Source of the DNA: Halopiger xanaduensis SH-6 | Lineage (GTDB): Archaea > Halobacteriota > Halobacteria > Halobacteriales > Natrialbaceae | DNA length: 64,000 nt | Assembly (NCBI RefSeq): GCF_000217715.1 | Contig: NC_015666.1 | Coordinates: forward strand, 2,120,270-2,184,269 | Direction: 5' to 3' | Part shown: positions 27,125-35,759 of the stretch, in pieces | Layout: every line of letters begins with the position of its first letter | How positions within the stretch are numbered: position 1 is the first letter of the stretch | Notes under the pieces: generated by a model | Told to the model about the DNA's origin: nothing | Databases searched by the model: none | What the model saw: the letters and a program-made list of their open reading frames with translations, nothing else | Program-made: the position numbers and the translations under genes

Positions 27125-29026
27125 TTAGTCACCTGCAGCAGGTTCGATTCGTACCTGTGCGGTCGGTTCGCGGTCCTCCTCGGCGATGTTGACCTCGTAG
27201 CCCTCGACGATCTCGGCGGGCTCGAAGGGGTTGCCGTTGTACTTGAGCAGGCTGGTGAGCTTCTCGCCGAAGCGACCGAGCTCCTTCTGGAGGAGCCCGC
27301 GGAACTGCGCGGTCGCGTTCATCTCGACGACCATCGCCTCGTCGACGCTCTCGAGGAACTCCGTGACTTCCTGCTCGGGGAACGGCATCATGTCGGAGAC
27401 GCTCAGGCCCTTGACGGAGTAGCCGTTGTCGTTCAGTCGTTCGACGGCCTCCTCGACGGCACCCTGGGAGGAGCCCCAGGTGATGATGCCGTAGTCGGCG
27501 TCCTCGTCGCCGAAGTAGGTCTGGGTGGACTCGCGTTCCTCGTCTAACTCCTCGCGGATCGCCTCGAGCTTCTCGAGGCGCCGATCCATCTGGTAGACGC
27601 GGTTGTCCGGGTCCTCGCTGATGTGACCGACCGGGCTGTGCTCGTTACCGGTCGCGAGGTAGCGTCCGCCCTTCTGGCCGGGCAGCGAGCGCGGTGCGAC
27701 GCCGTCCTCGGCGTCCTCGTAGTTGAAGCGCTTGAACTTCCCGGAGTTATCGTGTGCGGCTTCCTTCAGCTCTTCCTCGGTCAGCGTCGAGCCCAGATCC
27801 GGCGAGGGTTCGCGGTCGAAGAACTCGACGTCGACGTTGGTGTTCTCGCCGGAGAGCTTCTGGTCGTAGATGAGCATGACCGGGATCTGGTAGTCCCACG
27901 CGATGTCGAACGCCAATCGGGTCTGCTCGTAGGCTTCCTCGATGTTCCCGGGCGCGAAGACGACGCGCTGGGAGTCGCCCTGACTCGTGTACAGGACGTG
28001 CTCTAAGTCGCCCTGCTCGGGCTTGGTCGGCATCCCGGTCGAGGGACCGGCGCGCATGGCCTCGACCAGCACCAGCGGCGTCTCGGTCATCTCGGCGAGA
28101 CCGAGCGGTTCGCTCATCAGAGCGAATCCGCCGCCGGAGGAACCGGACATGGCCTTGACGCCGGCGTGACTCGCACCGACGGCGAGCGCGGCCGCGGCGA
28201 TCTCGTCCTCGACCTGTTCGGAGATGCCGCCCATGTCGGGGAAGTTCTGGCTGAGGATGGTGAACACGTCCGTCCACGGCGTCATCGGGTAGCCGGCGAT
28301 GAATCGACAGCCGGCGTCGATGGCGCCGTAGGCGATCGCGTTCGAACCCGAGAGCAGCGCCTGCTCGGACTCGTGTTCGCCTTCCGGAATGCGCAGGTCG
28401 TGCTCGAACTCGAGGTCCTGCCCCATCTCGTAGGCTTCGTGGAGGATCTCGAGGTTGGACTCGAGGATGTCGCCGCCCATGGCGTCCTCCATCAGGTCCT
28501 CGATGTGCTCGAGGTCCATCTCGAGCAGCGCGGCGGTGATCCCGACGCCGGCGGTGTTGCGCATGACCTCGCGGCCGTGCTCCTTGGCGAGCCCGCGGAG
28601 GTCGATCGGGTAGACGTGCCAGCCGTTCTCCTCGGCGCGCTCCTCGAGGTTGAGTTCTTCGACGTCTTCCTCGCTGACGAGGCCTTCGTCGTAGACGATG
28701 ACCCCGCCCTCGCGGAGATCGTCGAGATTCTCCGAGAGGGGCTTGAGCTCCTCGTTGCCGTAGTAGGCTTCCTCCTGCGGGTTCCGGGCGAACGAGTCGC
28801 CCAGCGCGAGCAGGAAGTTGTAGCCGTCCCCTCGTGACTGTACTTCTCGGTCTGCGGCCCGGATTTCGACGTAAGTGTGGCCGCCGCGGATCCGCGACGG
28901 ATAGTGACGGTGCGTAAATACGTCGAGCCCCGAGCGCATCAGCGCCTTCGCGAAGTTCTGGCTCGTCGAGTCGATCCCGTCGCCGGAACCGCCTGCGATT
29001 CGCCAGATGAGTTCGTCGTCGCTCAT
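27125..29026 (-). CDS. korA: 2-oxoacid:ferredoxin oxidoreductase alpha subunit (gamma-alpha fusion)
   Basis: 633 residues from ATG at 29026. The N-terminal part (about 1-190) is the gamma-type domain (RIAGGSGDGIDSTSQNFAKAL; RIRGGHTYVEIR). From about 225 the alpha domain starts (LLSGSNAIAYGAIDAGC; YPMTPWTDVF). Later SSGGGFALMSEPLG and the C-terminal transketolase-like segment follow. In halophiles these replace the 2-oxoacid dehydrogenase complexes in central carbon metabolism. First gene of the korAB pair. Confidence 0.93.
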   Translation of the reverse strand: MSDDELIWRIAGGSGDGIDSTSQNFAKALMRSGLDVFTHRHYPSRIRGGHTYVEIRAADREVQSRGDGYNFLLALGDSFARNPQEEAYYGNEELKPLSENLDDLREGGVIVYDEGLVSEEDVEELNLEERAEENGWHVYPIDLRGLAKEHGREVMRNTAGVGITAALLEMDLEHIEDLMEDAMGGDILESNLEILHEAYEMGQDLEFEHDLRIPEGEHESEQALLSGSNAIAYGAIDAGCRFIAGYPMTPWTDVFTILSQNFPDMGGISEQVEDEIAAAALAVGASHAGVKAMSGSSGGGFALMSEPLGLAEMTETPLVLVEAMRAGPSTGMPTKPEQGDLEHVLYTSQGDSQRVVFAPGNIEEAYEQTRLAFDIAWDYQIPVMLIYDQKLSGENTNVDVEFFDREPSPDLGSTLTEEELKEAAHDNSGKFKRFNYEDAEDGVAPRSLPGQKGGRYLATGNEHSPVGHISEDPDNRVYQMDRRLEKLEAIREELDEERESTQTYFGDEDADYGIITWGSSQGAVEEAVERLNDNGYSVKGLSVSDMMPFPEQEVTEFLESVDEAMVVEMNATAQFRGLLQKELGRFGEKLTSLLKYNGNPFEPAEIVEGYEVNIAEEDREPTAQVRIEPAAGD

Positions 29027-29145
29027 AGGTAAATCAGTGGCCGGTGGGCCAACCGTACCCAGATTTTGCCGGAGCGAACCTAAAGCCTTTGCTATAGATT
29101 ACCAAGGATCTTTCGTGAAGGATTGACAGTAGTGTAAAATAACGC

Positions 29146-29159
29146 CATGATCGATCATG
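29146..29159. promoter_or_regulatory. Perfect 14-bp palindrome in the korA/OsmC-fusion intergenic region
   Basis: CATGATCGATCATG is perfectly self-complementary. It lies in the 295-bp gap (29027-29321) between divergent korA and the lipoyl-like/OsmC gene, 120 bp from the korA start and 163 bp from the other start. The surroundings are AT-rich. A repressor or activator site shared by the divergent genes is plausible, not shown. Confidence 0.45.
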
Positions 29160-29321
29160 TTCTTCCCGCTGAAACGGGGATGATACGCCAAACGTTCGGT
29201 CCGACGGCGACGCCGATCGGATCGAGTCCGGGCGGGTTTTCGCACGAGCGGGTGCCGGACGAATCGCGCGACGCACGATCTGTCGGGACGTCTTTTACGC
29301 GCGGGCGGCGATAATCCACAT

Positions 29322-30074
29322 ATGGGTTTTCTCGTTCGAATCCCGCCGCTCGAGCCGACGACCAGCGACGAACCGACGTGGGGGACCGTCCGCGAGTGGC
29401 ACGTCGATGAGGGCGACTCGATTGCGGCGGGCGACCCCGTTGCCGAGGTCGAGTTCGAGACGGCGGTCATCTCGGTCGACGCCGCTGGAGACGGCGTCCT
29501 CCGACGGCGGCTCTCGGCTACCGGTTCGACGGCACCGCCGGGGACCCCGATCGGCATCGTCGCACCGGCAGGTCGGGACATCGCCGATCTCGAGGCTGCG
29601 GCCGCGTCCGACCTCGGCGGTCCGAGCGCGGACTCGGCGTTCGGTACGCGCGACGGCACGGCGATGCCCGGCCGCACCGTGACGGCGTCGACGCCGGACG
29701 GGTGGTGCGGCCGGATTCGGGCCGGGTCCTTCGCGTGGCCTTACGACGAACCGGAATCCTCCGGGGGTACGGAAACCGGACCGACGCCCGTCGACGTCTT
29801 CCTCGGCGGGCTCGCAGCCTGTCTCTCGCTGAGCGTCCGGTATCAGGCCGAGAAGCGCGACGCGGGGATCGGTGAAATCTCGGTCACGGCCGACGGGGAG
29901 CCGGAGCGGGGCTCGGTCGAGCAACTCGACGTAACCGTCCGCCTCGAGGCCGACGCGGACGAGATCGACGACGACACCCTCGAGCGGCTCGTCGAACTCG
30001 CCGAACGCGGGTGTCACGTCTCGGAGTTGCTTCGAGATGACCTCGCGTTCGACCTGTCCTGGGAGCGGCTGTAG
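29322..30074 (+). CDS. Lipoyl-like domain fused to OsmC-family peroxiredoxin
   Basis: 250 residues from ATG. Residues about 5-80 match a biotin/lipoyl-attachment fold (WHVDEGDSIAAGDPVAEVEF, GDGVL). The lysine that carries lipoate is replaced: the canonical TDKA is FETA, with Thr47. Residues about 115-250 are an OsmC/Ohr domain with two conserved cysteines, C167 (LAACLSLSV) and C231 (RGCHVSE). OsmC proteins reduce organic hydroperoxides with a dithiol, often lipoyl-linked, electron donor. A tethered but unmodifiable lipoyl fold next to such an enzyme suggests a docking role. No signal peptide. Divergent from korAB. Confidence 0.75.
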   Translation: MGFLVRIPPLEPTTSDEPTWGTVREWHVDEGDSIAAGDPVAEVEFETAVISVDAAGDGVLRRRLSATGSTAPPGTPIGIVAPAGRDIADLEAAAASDLGGPSADSAFGTRDGTAMPGRTVTASTPDGWCGRIRAGSFAWPYDEPESSGGTETGPTPVDVFLGGLAACLSLSVRYQAEKRDAGIGEISVTADGEPERGSVEQLDVTVRLEADADEIDDDTLERLVELAERGCHVSELLRDDLAFDLSWERL

Positions 30075-30098
30075 CCGACGCTGGTCCTGCCGTCCTCC

Positions 30099-30881
30099 TC
30101 AGTCGCGCTCGAGCGACGGCGGTGTGGCCGGCTCGAGTCCCTCGCGCGCGAAGAAATTTTCGAGGAACTCGACACGGTCACCGATCTCGTCCGGCTCGTG
30201 GGAGTCGGTGCCGACCGTAACGGCGACACTGTGCTCGCGCAGAATCTCGAGGAACTCCTCGCCCGGATGGACGATCTCCGCGTCGGTCAGCGCGCGGCCG
30301 GCGTTGATCTCAGGAATCGTCCGCGAGTCGGCGAACGCGCGGGCGACGCGGCGGTAGTGGTCGGTCGTCGCCCGCTCCCGAAGGGGGCGCGTGCGTTCGA
30401 TCAGATCGACGTGGGCGGCGATGTCGAACAGTTCCGACTCGATCAGCGAGACGAGCCGATCGAAGTACTCGTCGACGACGGCGTCGCGCGCTTCCGCCGA
30501 GAGATCGGTGAACTGCGACGAGACCTGCACGTTCTTCCCGTCGACCTCGTGGACGCTGCCGATCGCGTAGTCGAAACCCGCCTCCGCGAGGAACCTGTCG
30601 ATCGCGTCCTCGTCGCGGGGGTCGTAGTCCATCTCGACCGCGTCGTAGATCTCGATCGACCGCCGCTCGCGCAGGCGCTCGATCGCTTCGCGACGTCGTT
30701 CGTAGGTAAGATCGAGGTTGAACCCGTAGAGCCCGCGCATCCGCTCCAGCCGGTCCCGCGGCGCGACGTTGCAGTGGTCGGCGAGGCCGACGCCCTCGAG
30801 GCCGGCGGCTTCGGCGGCGCGGACCATCCCGCCGAGGAAGTCCCCGTCGGAGTAGTTCGAGTGGATGTGAAAATCCCGCAT
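30099..30881 (-). CDS. PHP-domain phosphoesterase
   Basis: 260 residues from ATG at 30881. Metal-binding motifs of the PHP superfamily: DFHIHSNYSDG (3-13), GLADHCN, AIGSVHEVDG, AAHVDLIER and VGTDSH. Relatives include histidinol-phosphatase HisK and the RNase-AM type. It lies convergent to the OsmC fusion gene and 94 bp upstream of aroC's end. Biochemical substrate not certain; histidinol phosphatase is the conventional guess. Confidence 0.82.
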   Translation of the reverse strand: MRDFHIHSNYSDGDFLGGMVRAAEAAGLEGVGLADHCNVAPRDRLERMRGLYGFNLDLTYERRREAIERLRERRSIEIYDAVEMDYDPRDEDAIDRFLAEAGFDYAIGSVHEVDGKNVQVSSQFTDLSAEARDAVVDEYFDRLVSLIESELFDIAAHVDLIERTRPLRERATTDHYRRVARAFADSRTIPEINAGRALTDAEIVHPGEEFLEILREHSVAVTVGTDSHEPDEIGDRVEFLENFFAREGLEPATPPSLERD

Positions 30882-30975
30882 ACCGGAGCAACGGCGCCGG
30901 ACGGGTTAGTAGTTCGGCCGGAGTCCGTCGACCGGAGGACGTCTGCGCTCGAGAAGCGACAGCCGCAGACGCGGA

Positions 30976-32127
30976 TTACTCGTTGCGCGGGTTGCTCGGG
31001 TGGTAGTCCGTATCGTACTCGCCGGGCTGGTCGTCGACGCGGTCGGGGTTGATCCGACCGGACAGCAGCATGAAGTCCACGAGCGTCAGCGCGAGCATCG
31101 CCTCGACGACCGGCACGCCGCGGGGCGGCAGCACCGGGTCGTGGCGGCCGATGACCTGCTCCTCCTTGAGTTCGCCGGTCTCCCAGTCGGCCGTCTGCTG
31201 GGGCTTGGGGATCGAGGTCGGCGCGTGCAGCGTCACCTCGCCGTAGATCGGCTCGCCGCTCGAGATCCCACCTTGAATACCGCCGTGGTCGTTCTCGACC
31301 GGCGTCGGGTTCCCCTCCGAATCGAACTCCCAGTCGTCGTTGCGCTCCTTGCCGGTCCACTCGCGGGCCTCGCGACCGAGGCCGAACTCGAAGGCCGTCG
31401 TGGCCGGCACCGCCATCATCGCCTGCCCGAGTCGCGCGGACAGCGAGTCGAACCGCGGCGCGCCGAGGCCGACGGGAACGCCACGGGCCTCGAAGTAGAT
31501 CGAGCCGCCGATGGAGTCACCTTCTTCCTGGTACTCCTCGATCAGGTCCTGCATCTTCTCGGCGGTTTCGGGATCGGCACAGCGGACGTCGTTCTCTTCC
31601 GAGTGTTCCTTGAGCTGCTCGAAGCTGACCTCGGGCGCCTCGACGTCGCCGATCTGGTTGACGTGGGCCTTGAGTTCGACGCCCTCGCGTTCGAGCAGCT
31701 TCTTCGCGATCGCACCGGCTGCGACCCAGTTGACGGTTTCGCGGGCCGACGAGCGGCCGCCGCCGCCCCAGTTTCGCGTACCGAACTTGGCGGAGTAGGT
31801 GAAGTCGCCGTGGCTGGGACGGGGCGCGGTGATGAAGGGTTCGTACTTCTCGGAGCGGGCGTCCTTGTTCTGGATAACCAGCCCGATCGGCGTGCCGGTC
31901 GTGTAGCCGTCCTGGATGCCAGACTTGATCGAGACGTCGTCGGGTTCGCCGCGGCTGGTGGTGATCATCGACTGGCCCGGCTTTCGGCGGTCGAGATCCG
32001 CCTGAATGTCCTCCTCGGAGAGCTCGAGGCCGGCGGGGCAGCCCGAGACGGTACAGCCCATTGCCTCCCCGTGGCTCTCGCCGAACGTGGTCACCTGAAA
32101 GAGGCGACCGAACGAGTTGCCGTTCAT
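30976..32127 (-). CDS. aroC: Chorismate synthase
   Basis: 383 residues from ATG at 32127. Signature near the start (FGRLFQVTTFGESHGEAMG, residues 5-23), then RRKPGQS, SARETVNWVAAGAIAKK and DPVLPPRGVPVVEAM at the C-terminus. It converts 5-enolpyruvylshikimate-3-phosphate to chorismate with reduced FMN. Last common step to aromatic amino acids. aroA is encoded 2.2 kb downstream on the same strand but not in the same operon. Confidence 0.96.
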   Translation of the reverse strand: MNGNSFGRLFQVTTFGESHGEAMGCTVSGCPAGLELSEEDIQADLDRRKPGQSMITTSRGEPDDVSIKSGIQDGYTTGTPIGLVIQNKDARSEKYEPFITAPRPSHGDFTYSAKFGTRNWGGGGRSSARETVNWVAAGAIAKKLLEREGVELKAHVNQIGDVEAPEVSFEQLKEHSEENDVRCADPETAEKMQDLIEEYQEEGDSIGGSIYFEARGVPVGLGAPRFDSLSARLGQAMMAVPATTAFEFGLGREAREWTGKERNDDWEFDSEGNPTPVENDHGGIQGGISSGEPIYGEVTLHAPTSIPKPQQTADWETGELKEEQVIGRHDPVLPPRGVPVVEAMLALTLVDFMLLSGRINPDRVDDQPGEYDTDYHPSNPRNE

Positions 32128-32246
32128 TACCCTTCCGTGGGAGGGCCTGGCATTTAGGTTTTGCAATCTCCCTTCCCGTTCCGGGCGCGGTTCGCGGCCG
32201 CGAGACGCGGCGGAATCGTTAACTCCCCTCGCTGCGGGCACCGCGT

Positions 32247-32657
32247 ATGGACGAGGAGTGCCCGTTCTGTCGACTTATCGAGGGCGAGAAGGACGCTCAC
32301 GTCGTCTACGAGGACGCGCGGACGATCGCGTTTCTCGACGAGAACCCGGCCTGCGTCGGCCACACGCTCGTCGTGCCGACGGCGCACCGACCGGATTTGC
32401 TCGTCGCCGACGCGGAGACCAACGCCGCCGTCTTCGAGACCGTCCGCACGGTCTCGACCGCGATGGAAGCGACGCTCGAGCCCGACGGGTTCAGCGTCTT
32501 CTACTCGACGGGGCCGATCGTCGGGCAGGTCGAACACGCGCACGTCCACCTCCTGCCGCGGTACGAGGACGACGACATCTCGCTCAGCTTGCGTCGAACC
32601 GCCCTCGAGGACGAGACGGCGCGGGAACTGACGGATCGAATCCGCGAGGAACTGTAG
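32247..32657 (+). CDS. HIT-family nucleotide-binding hydrolase
   Basis: 136 residues from ATG. N-terminal CPFCRLI pair and C-terminal histidine triad HAHVHLLPR (H-x-H-x-H-x-x) with catalytic middle His; ENPACVGHTLVVPT is the central strand. Members hydrolyse dinucleoside polyphosphates or AMP-linked substrates. Divergent from aroC (119 bp between starts) and convergent to the AlkP-fold gene that ends six bases later. Confidence 0.9.
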   Translation: MDEECPFCRLIEGEKDAHVVYEDARTIAFLDENPACVGHTLVVPTAHRPDLLVADAETNAAVFETVRTVSTAMEATLEPDGFSVFYSTGPIVGQVEHAHVHLLPRYEDDDISLSLRRTALEDETARELTDRIREEL

Positions 32658-32662
32658 GTTCT

Positions 32663-33907
32663 TCACGCCGAGGCCTGCAACGCCGACAGCCGACACGCCG
32701 CCAGCGGCACCAGCATCTCGGCGGGGTTGAGGCCGCCGTGCATCCCGACTAACTCGAGTTCTTCGGGTTCGTAGTCGCCGCCGTACCAGACGCCCAGCTC
32801 GCGGTGGGAAACGACGAGGTCGCCCAGCCGCCGCCCGAACGTCGTCGACGGCTCGCAGTCGCCGAACAGTCTCTTCTCGAGGACGGTCTCGCGGCGGACG
32901 ACGCGGGCGTCGAGCCGTCCTCGGAGTGCGTCCCGCACGCGCTCGACGGTTCCCTCTCGCAGATGCAGGTGAACGTTGCGCGGACTCCCCGCGTAGCGGA
33001 TCGGATCGCCGTCCGGGCCGCGCTCGAGGCTCTCCTCGAGGACGTCGAACTCGGTCAGGTCGACGTTCCGGTCGGGATCGGTGTCGACGTGGCCGTGGTC
33101 GGCCGTGACGAGCACCAGCGTCTCCTCGGCGGTGTCCCGATCGACGGTCGCGAGCGCATCCTCGAGTTGGGCGCACGCTTGCGCGAGCGCCTCCCGATAC
33201 TGCTCGGCCGTCGTCCCGTGCTGGTGGGCCGCGACGTCCACGTGCGGGACGTACGCGAAGGTGTACGACGGCGACGCGGGAGCATCGAGCGCACCCTCGA
33301 GCGTCGACCCGAGATCCTCGAGGGACTCGTACTCGTGGTTCGTCGCGTACGCCTCGTGTTCCGGGTAGCCCGTGACGTAGTGAACGTCGACGTCGCGCTC
33401 GAGGTCCACGACCCACGGCTCGGCGTCGGCGACGTCCCCGGGCTCGAGTCCCGCGGGCGGATTTCCGTCCTTGTCGACGAACGGCAGCGCCAGAAACGAG
33501 GTGCCGACGGTCGGCTCGTAGACGTTCCAGCCGATGACCCCGTGCTCGGCGGGGAGGGCGCCGGTGTGGTAGGTCGTCATCGCCGCCGCGGTCTCGGAGG
33601 GGTAGACGGACGTCAGCGGCGTGACGGTGCCCCGCTCCGTGAGGCGCTTGAGCAGCGGGACGTCGTCGCGCTCACTTTTCCAGCGGTTCAGCCCGAGGCC
33701 GTCGATCAGGACGACCAGCACGTTTTCGACGTCCGTCTCGACGCCCGCCAGCGCCTCGTCGGGGAGCGTCCGTCCCGTCTCCGCCCCCAAGATCGATGCG
33801 ACCGTGTGCGGCACGTTCGCGAAGCAAAACGAGTCGTACGCCGGAAAGAGGTACCCGTCGTCCTCGGACCGGTCGCGGAGCTGGTCCTCGAGGTCGCTCC
33901 GGAGCAT
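32663..33907 (-). CDS. Alkaline-phosphatase superfamily nucleotide pyrophosphatase/phosphodiesterase
   Basis: 414 residues from ATG at 33907; a GTG at 33922 is possible. AlkP motifs: VLVVLIDGLG (metal Asp), TSVYPSETAAAMTTYHTG (nucleophile Thr/Ser), AEHGVIGWNVYEP, HVDVAAHQHG and VTADHGHVDTD. It is shorter than classic NPP enzymes and lacks a signal peptide, so it likely acts in the cytoplasm. Substrate unknown. Confidence 0.8.
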   Translation of the reverse strand: MLRSDLEDQLRDRSEDDGYLFPAYDSFCFANVPHTVASILGAETGRTLPDEALAGVETDVENVLVVLIDGLGLNRWKSERDDVPLLKRLTERGTVTPLTSVYPSETAAAMTTYHTGALPAEHGVIGWNVYEPTVGTSFLALPFVDKDGNPPAGLEPGDVADAEPWVVDLERDVDVHYVTGYPEHEAYATNHEYESLEDLGSTLEGALDAPASPSYTFAYVPHVDVAAHQHGTTAEQYREALAQACAQLEDALATVDRDTAEETLVLVTADHGHVDTDPDRNVDLTEFDVLEESLERGPDGDPIRYAGSPRNVHLHLREGTVERVRDALRGRLDARVVRRETVLEKRLFGDCEPSTTFGRRLGDLVVSHRELGVWYGGDYEPEELELVGMHGGLNPAEMLVPLAACRLSALQASA

Positions 33908-34019
33908 GGGCGTCGTTTGCACGGTGTCGTTCCTAAATGGTCGGCTGTATTGCTATCATACCACTCGAGCAGACAATCTTCCCACGGTCAAGTGCGAGTC
34001 TCATTGCTCTGGTATGTTG

Positions 34020-34026
34020 TATATAA
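34020..34026 (+). promoter_or_regulatory. TATA box for the AT-islet membrane protein
   Basis: TATATAA 51 nt before the ATG at 34077, followed by a perfect ten-base palindrome TTCTGCAGAA at 34031-34040 that could serve as an operator. A second TATA-like run lies at about 34066-34071. Confidence 0.4.
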
Positions 34027-34076
34027 GAAATTCTGCAGAACATTCATATTTGAGAATGTAAAATGGTATAATGTAA

Positions 34077-34316
34077 ATGTCTGGACCATGGAAACCCATA
34101 GCTGCATTGGGAGATATTCTAACGATATTAGCAGTTGCACCCTTTATTCTGGGAATGGGCTGGCTCTTGATAACTACAGATGTTGGAACAGCAAGTCCTG
34201 AAATGGTTGAGCAAGCTGTGCGCTTGGGAGTTGGTGCTATGATGGCACTAGTTCCACTCTCGGCTGGCGGAGTTTTCTTATTCGCCTTCTTCGAATTTGC
34301 AGAAGCTCAAGCATAG
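34077..34316 (+). CDS. Small membrane protein in AT-rich islet
   Basis: 79 residues from ATG with two hydrophobic helices (about 12-33, ILTILAVAPFILGMGWLLI, and 48-72, LGVGAMMALVPLSAGGVFLFAFF), ending FAEAQA. Base use differs plainly from its neighbours: codons such as ATA, TTA and ACA, rare elsewhere here, are common, and the flanking 33930-34340 is much richer in A and T. No family recognised. Probably horizontally acquired. It ends just before aroA's 3' end. Confidence 0.5.
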   Translation: MSGPWKPIAALGDILTILAVAPFILGMGWLLITTDVGTASPEMVEQAVRLGVGAMMALVPLSAGGVFLFAFFEFAEAQA

Positions 34317-34340
34317 TCCTATTTTGAGAGAGCGTCCTTG

Positions 34341-35633
34341 CTACTCATTCTTCTCGAGGTCCGCACCCAGTCCGGCGAGCACGTCGAAGAAGCCGGGGAA
34401 GGAGACGTCGACGTGGTCGGCGCCTCGCACCGTCGTCTCGCCGTCGGCGACGAGGCCGGCGAGCGCGAGCGCCATGATGATCCGGTGGTCGCCCCGCCCC
34501 TCGACGGTCGCGCCCTCGAGGGTCGATTCGCCGCCGTGGACGGTCAGCGAATCCTGCTCCTCGGTCGTTTCGACGCCCAGCTTGCCGAGTTCCTCGGCCA
34601 TCGCGCTCACGCGGTCGGTCTCCTTGTAGCGGACGTGTTCGGCGTTCGTGATCCGGGTGTCGCCCTCGGCGACCGCGCCCAGCGTCGCGATGGTCGGCAG
34701 CAGGTCCGGCGTGTCCTCGACGGAGACCTCGATCCCCTCGAGCGAGCCCGTTTCGACGTCGATCGTCCCCGCATCTTGATCCCACTCGACGTCGGCGCCC
34801 ATCCGGTCGACGATGTCGACGATGGCCGTGTCGCCCTGCGCGCTCGGGTTGGCGCCCTCGATGCGGACGCCGTCCTCGCTCGCGATGGCGCCCGCGGCCA
34901 GCGGGTAGGAGATCGACGAAAAGTCGCCGGGAACGGCGTACTCGCCGTCCGTGGGACGGTAGGACTGGCCGCCCTCGACGGCGAATCCTCGGTCGGTCTT
35001 CTCGGCGTCGACCCCGTAGGCCTCGAGCAACTCGAGGGTGATGTCGACGTACGGCGCGGACTTGAGTTCCGTCTCGAGATCGATTTCGATGCCTTCCTCC
35101 GTTACCGCGCCGGCCATCAGCAGCGCCGTGATGTACTGCGAGGAGACGTCGCCCGGAATGGAGACCTCGCCGCCCGAAATCGGGCCGGTGACGACCAGCG
35201 GCGCCTGCCCGTTGCCGCGGGTGCTCTCGGCCTCGCCGCCGAGGTCCGCGATGGCCTCGAGCAGCGGCCCCTGGGGCCGCGAGCGCAGCGACTCGTCGCC
35301 GGTCAGCACCGTCGTGCCGTCGGCGAGCGCGGCCGCGGCGGTCACGAGCCGCATCGTCGTCCCGCTGTTGTCGCAGTCGATGACGTCCGCCGGCACCTCA
35401 GGGCGACCGTCGAAGCCCTCGATTGCGAGGGTTCCGTCGTCCCGCCGATCGACGTCGCCCCCGAATAGTTCCACCGCGCGTGCCGTCGCCCGCGTGTCGG
35501 CGCTCCAGAGGGCGTCCCGGACGGTCGCGCCGTCGGCGTAGCCCGCGGCCAGAATCGCCCGGTGCGTGTAGCTTTTCGAGGGCGGTGCCCGCGCGGTCCC
35601 CCGGAGGCTCGAGGGGGAAATAGTGACGTTCAT
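34341..35633 (-). CDS. aroA: 3-phosphoshikimate 1-carboxyvinyltransferase (EPSP synthase)
   Basis: 430 residues from ATG at 35633. Signatures: [18 protein letters not shown] at 17-34, [27 protein letters not shown], and the C-terminal [19 protein letters not shown]. It transfers enolpyruvate from PEP to shikimate-3-phosphate. Two-domain inside-out barrel of expected length. Product feeds AroC, also in this window. An in-frame extension upstream crosses noncoding DNA and is not part of the protein. Confidence 0.96.
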   Translation of the reverse strand: MNVTISPSSLRGTARAPPSKSYTHRAILAAGYADGATVRDALWSADTRATARAVELFGGDVDRRDDGTLAIEGFDGRPEVPADVIDCDNSGTTMRLVTAAAALADGTTVLTGDESLRSRPQGPLLEAIADLGGEAESTRGNGQAPLVVTGPISGGEVSIPGDVSSQYITALLMAGAVTEEGIEIDLETELKSAPYVDITLELLEAYGVDAEKTDRGFAVEGGQSYRPTDGEYAVPGDFSSISYPLAAGAIASEDGVRIEGANPSAQGDTAIVDIVDRMGADVEWDQDAGTIDVETGSLEGIEVSVEDTPDLLPTIATLGAVAEGDTRITNAEHVRYKETDRVSAMAEELGKLGVETTEEQDSLTVHGGESTLEGATVEGRGDHRIIMALALAGLVADGETTVRGADHVDVSFPGFFDVLAGLGADLEKNE

Positions 35634-35759
35634 GATGGGGGTGTCGACCGGCCACCCTATACCGATACCGATCCGAGCGAGCCGAACGAGGAGCGATCCG
35701 ACGGGCGTCCCTGTCGTCTCCGGACCCAGCTTTATCCGCGACATCGTGGTCGTGCGCCC

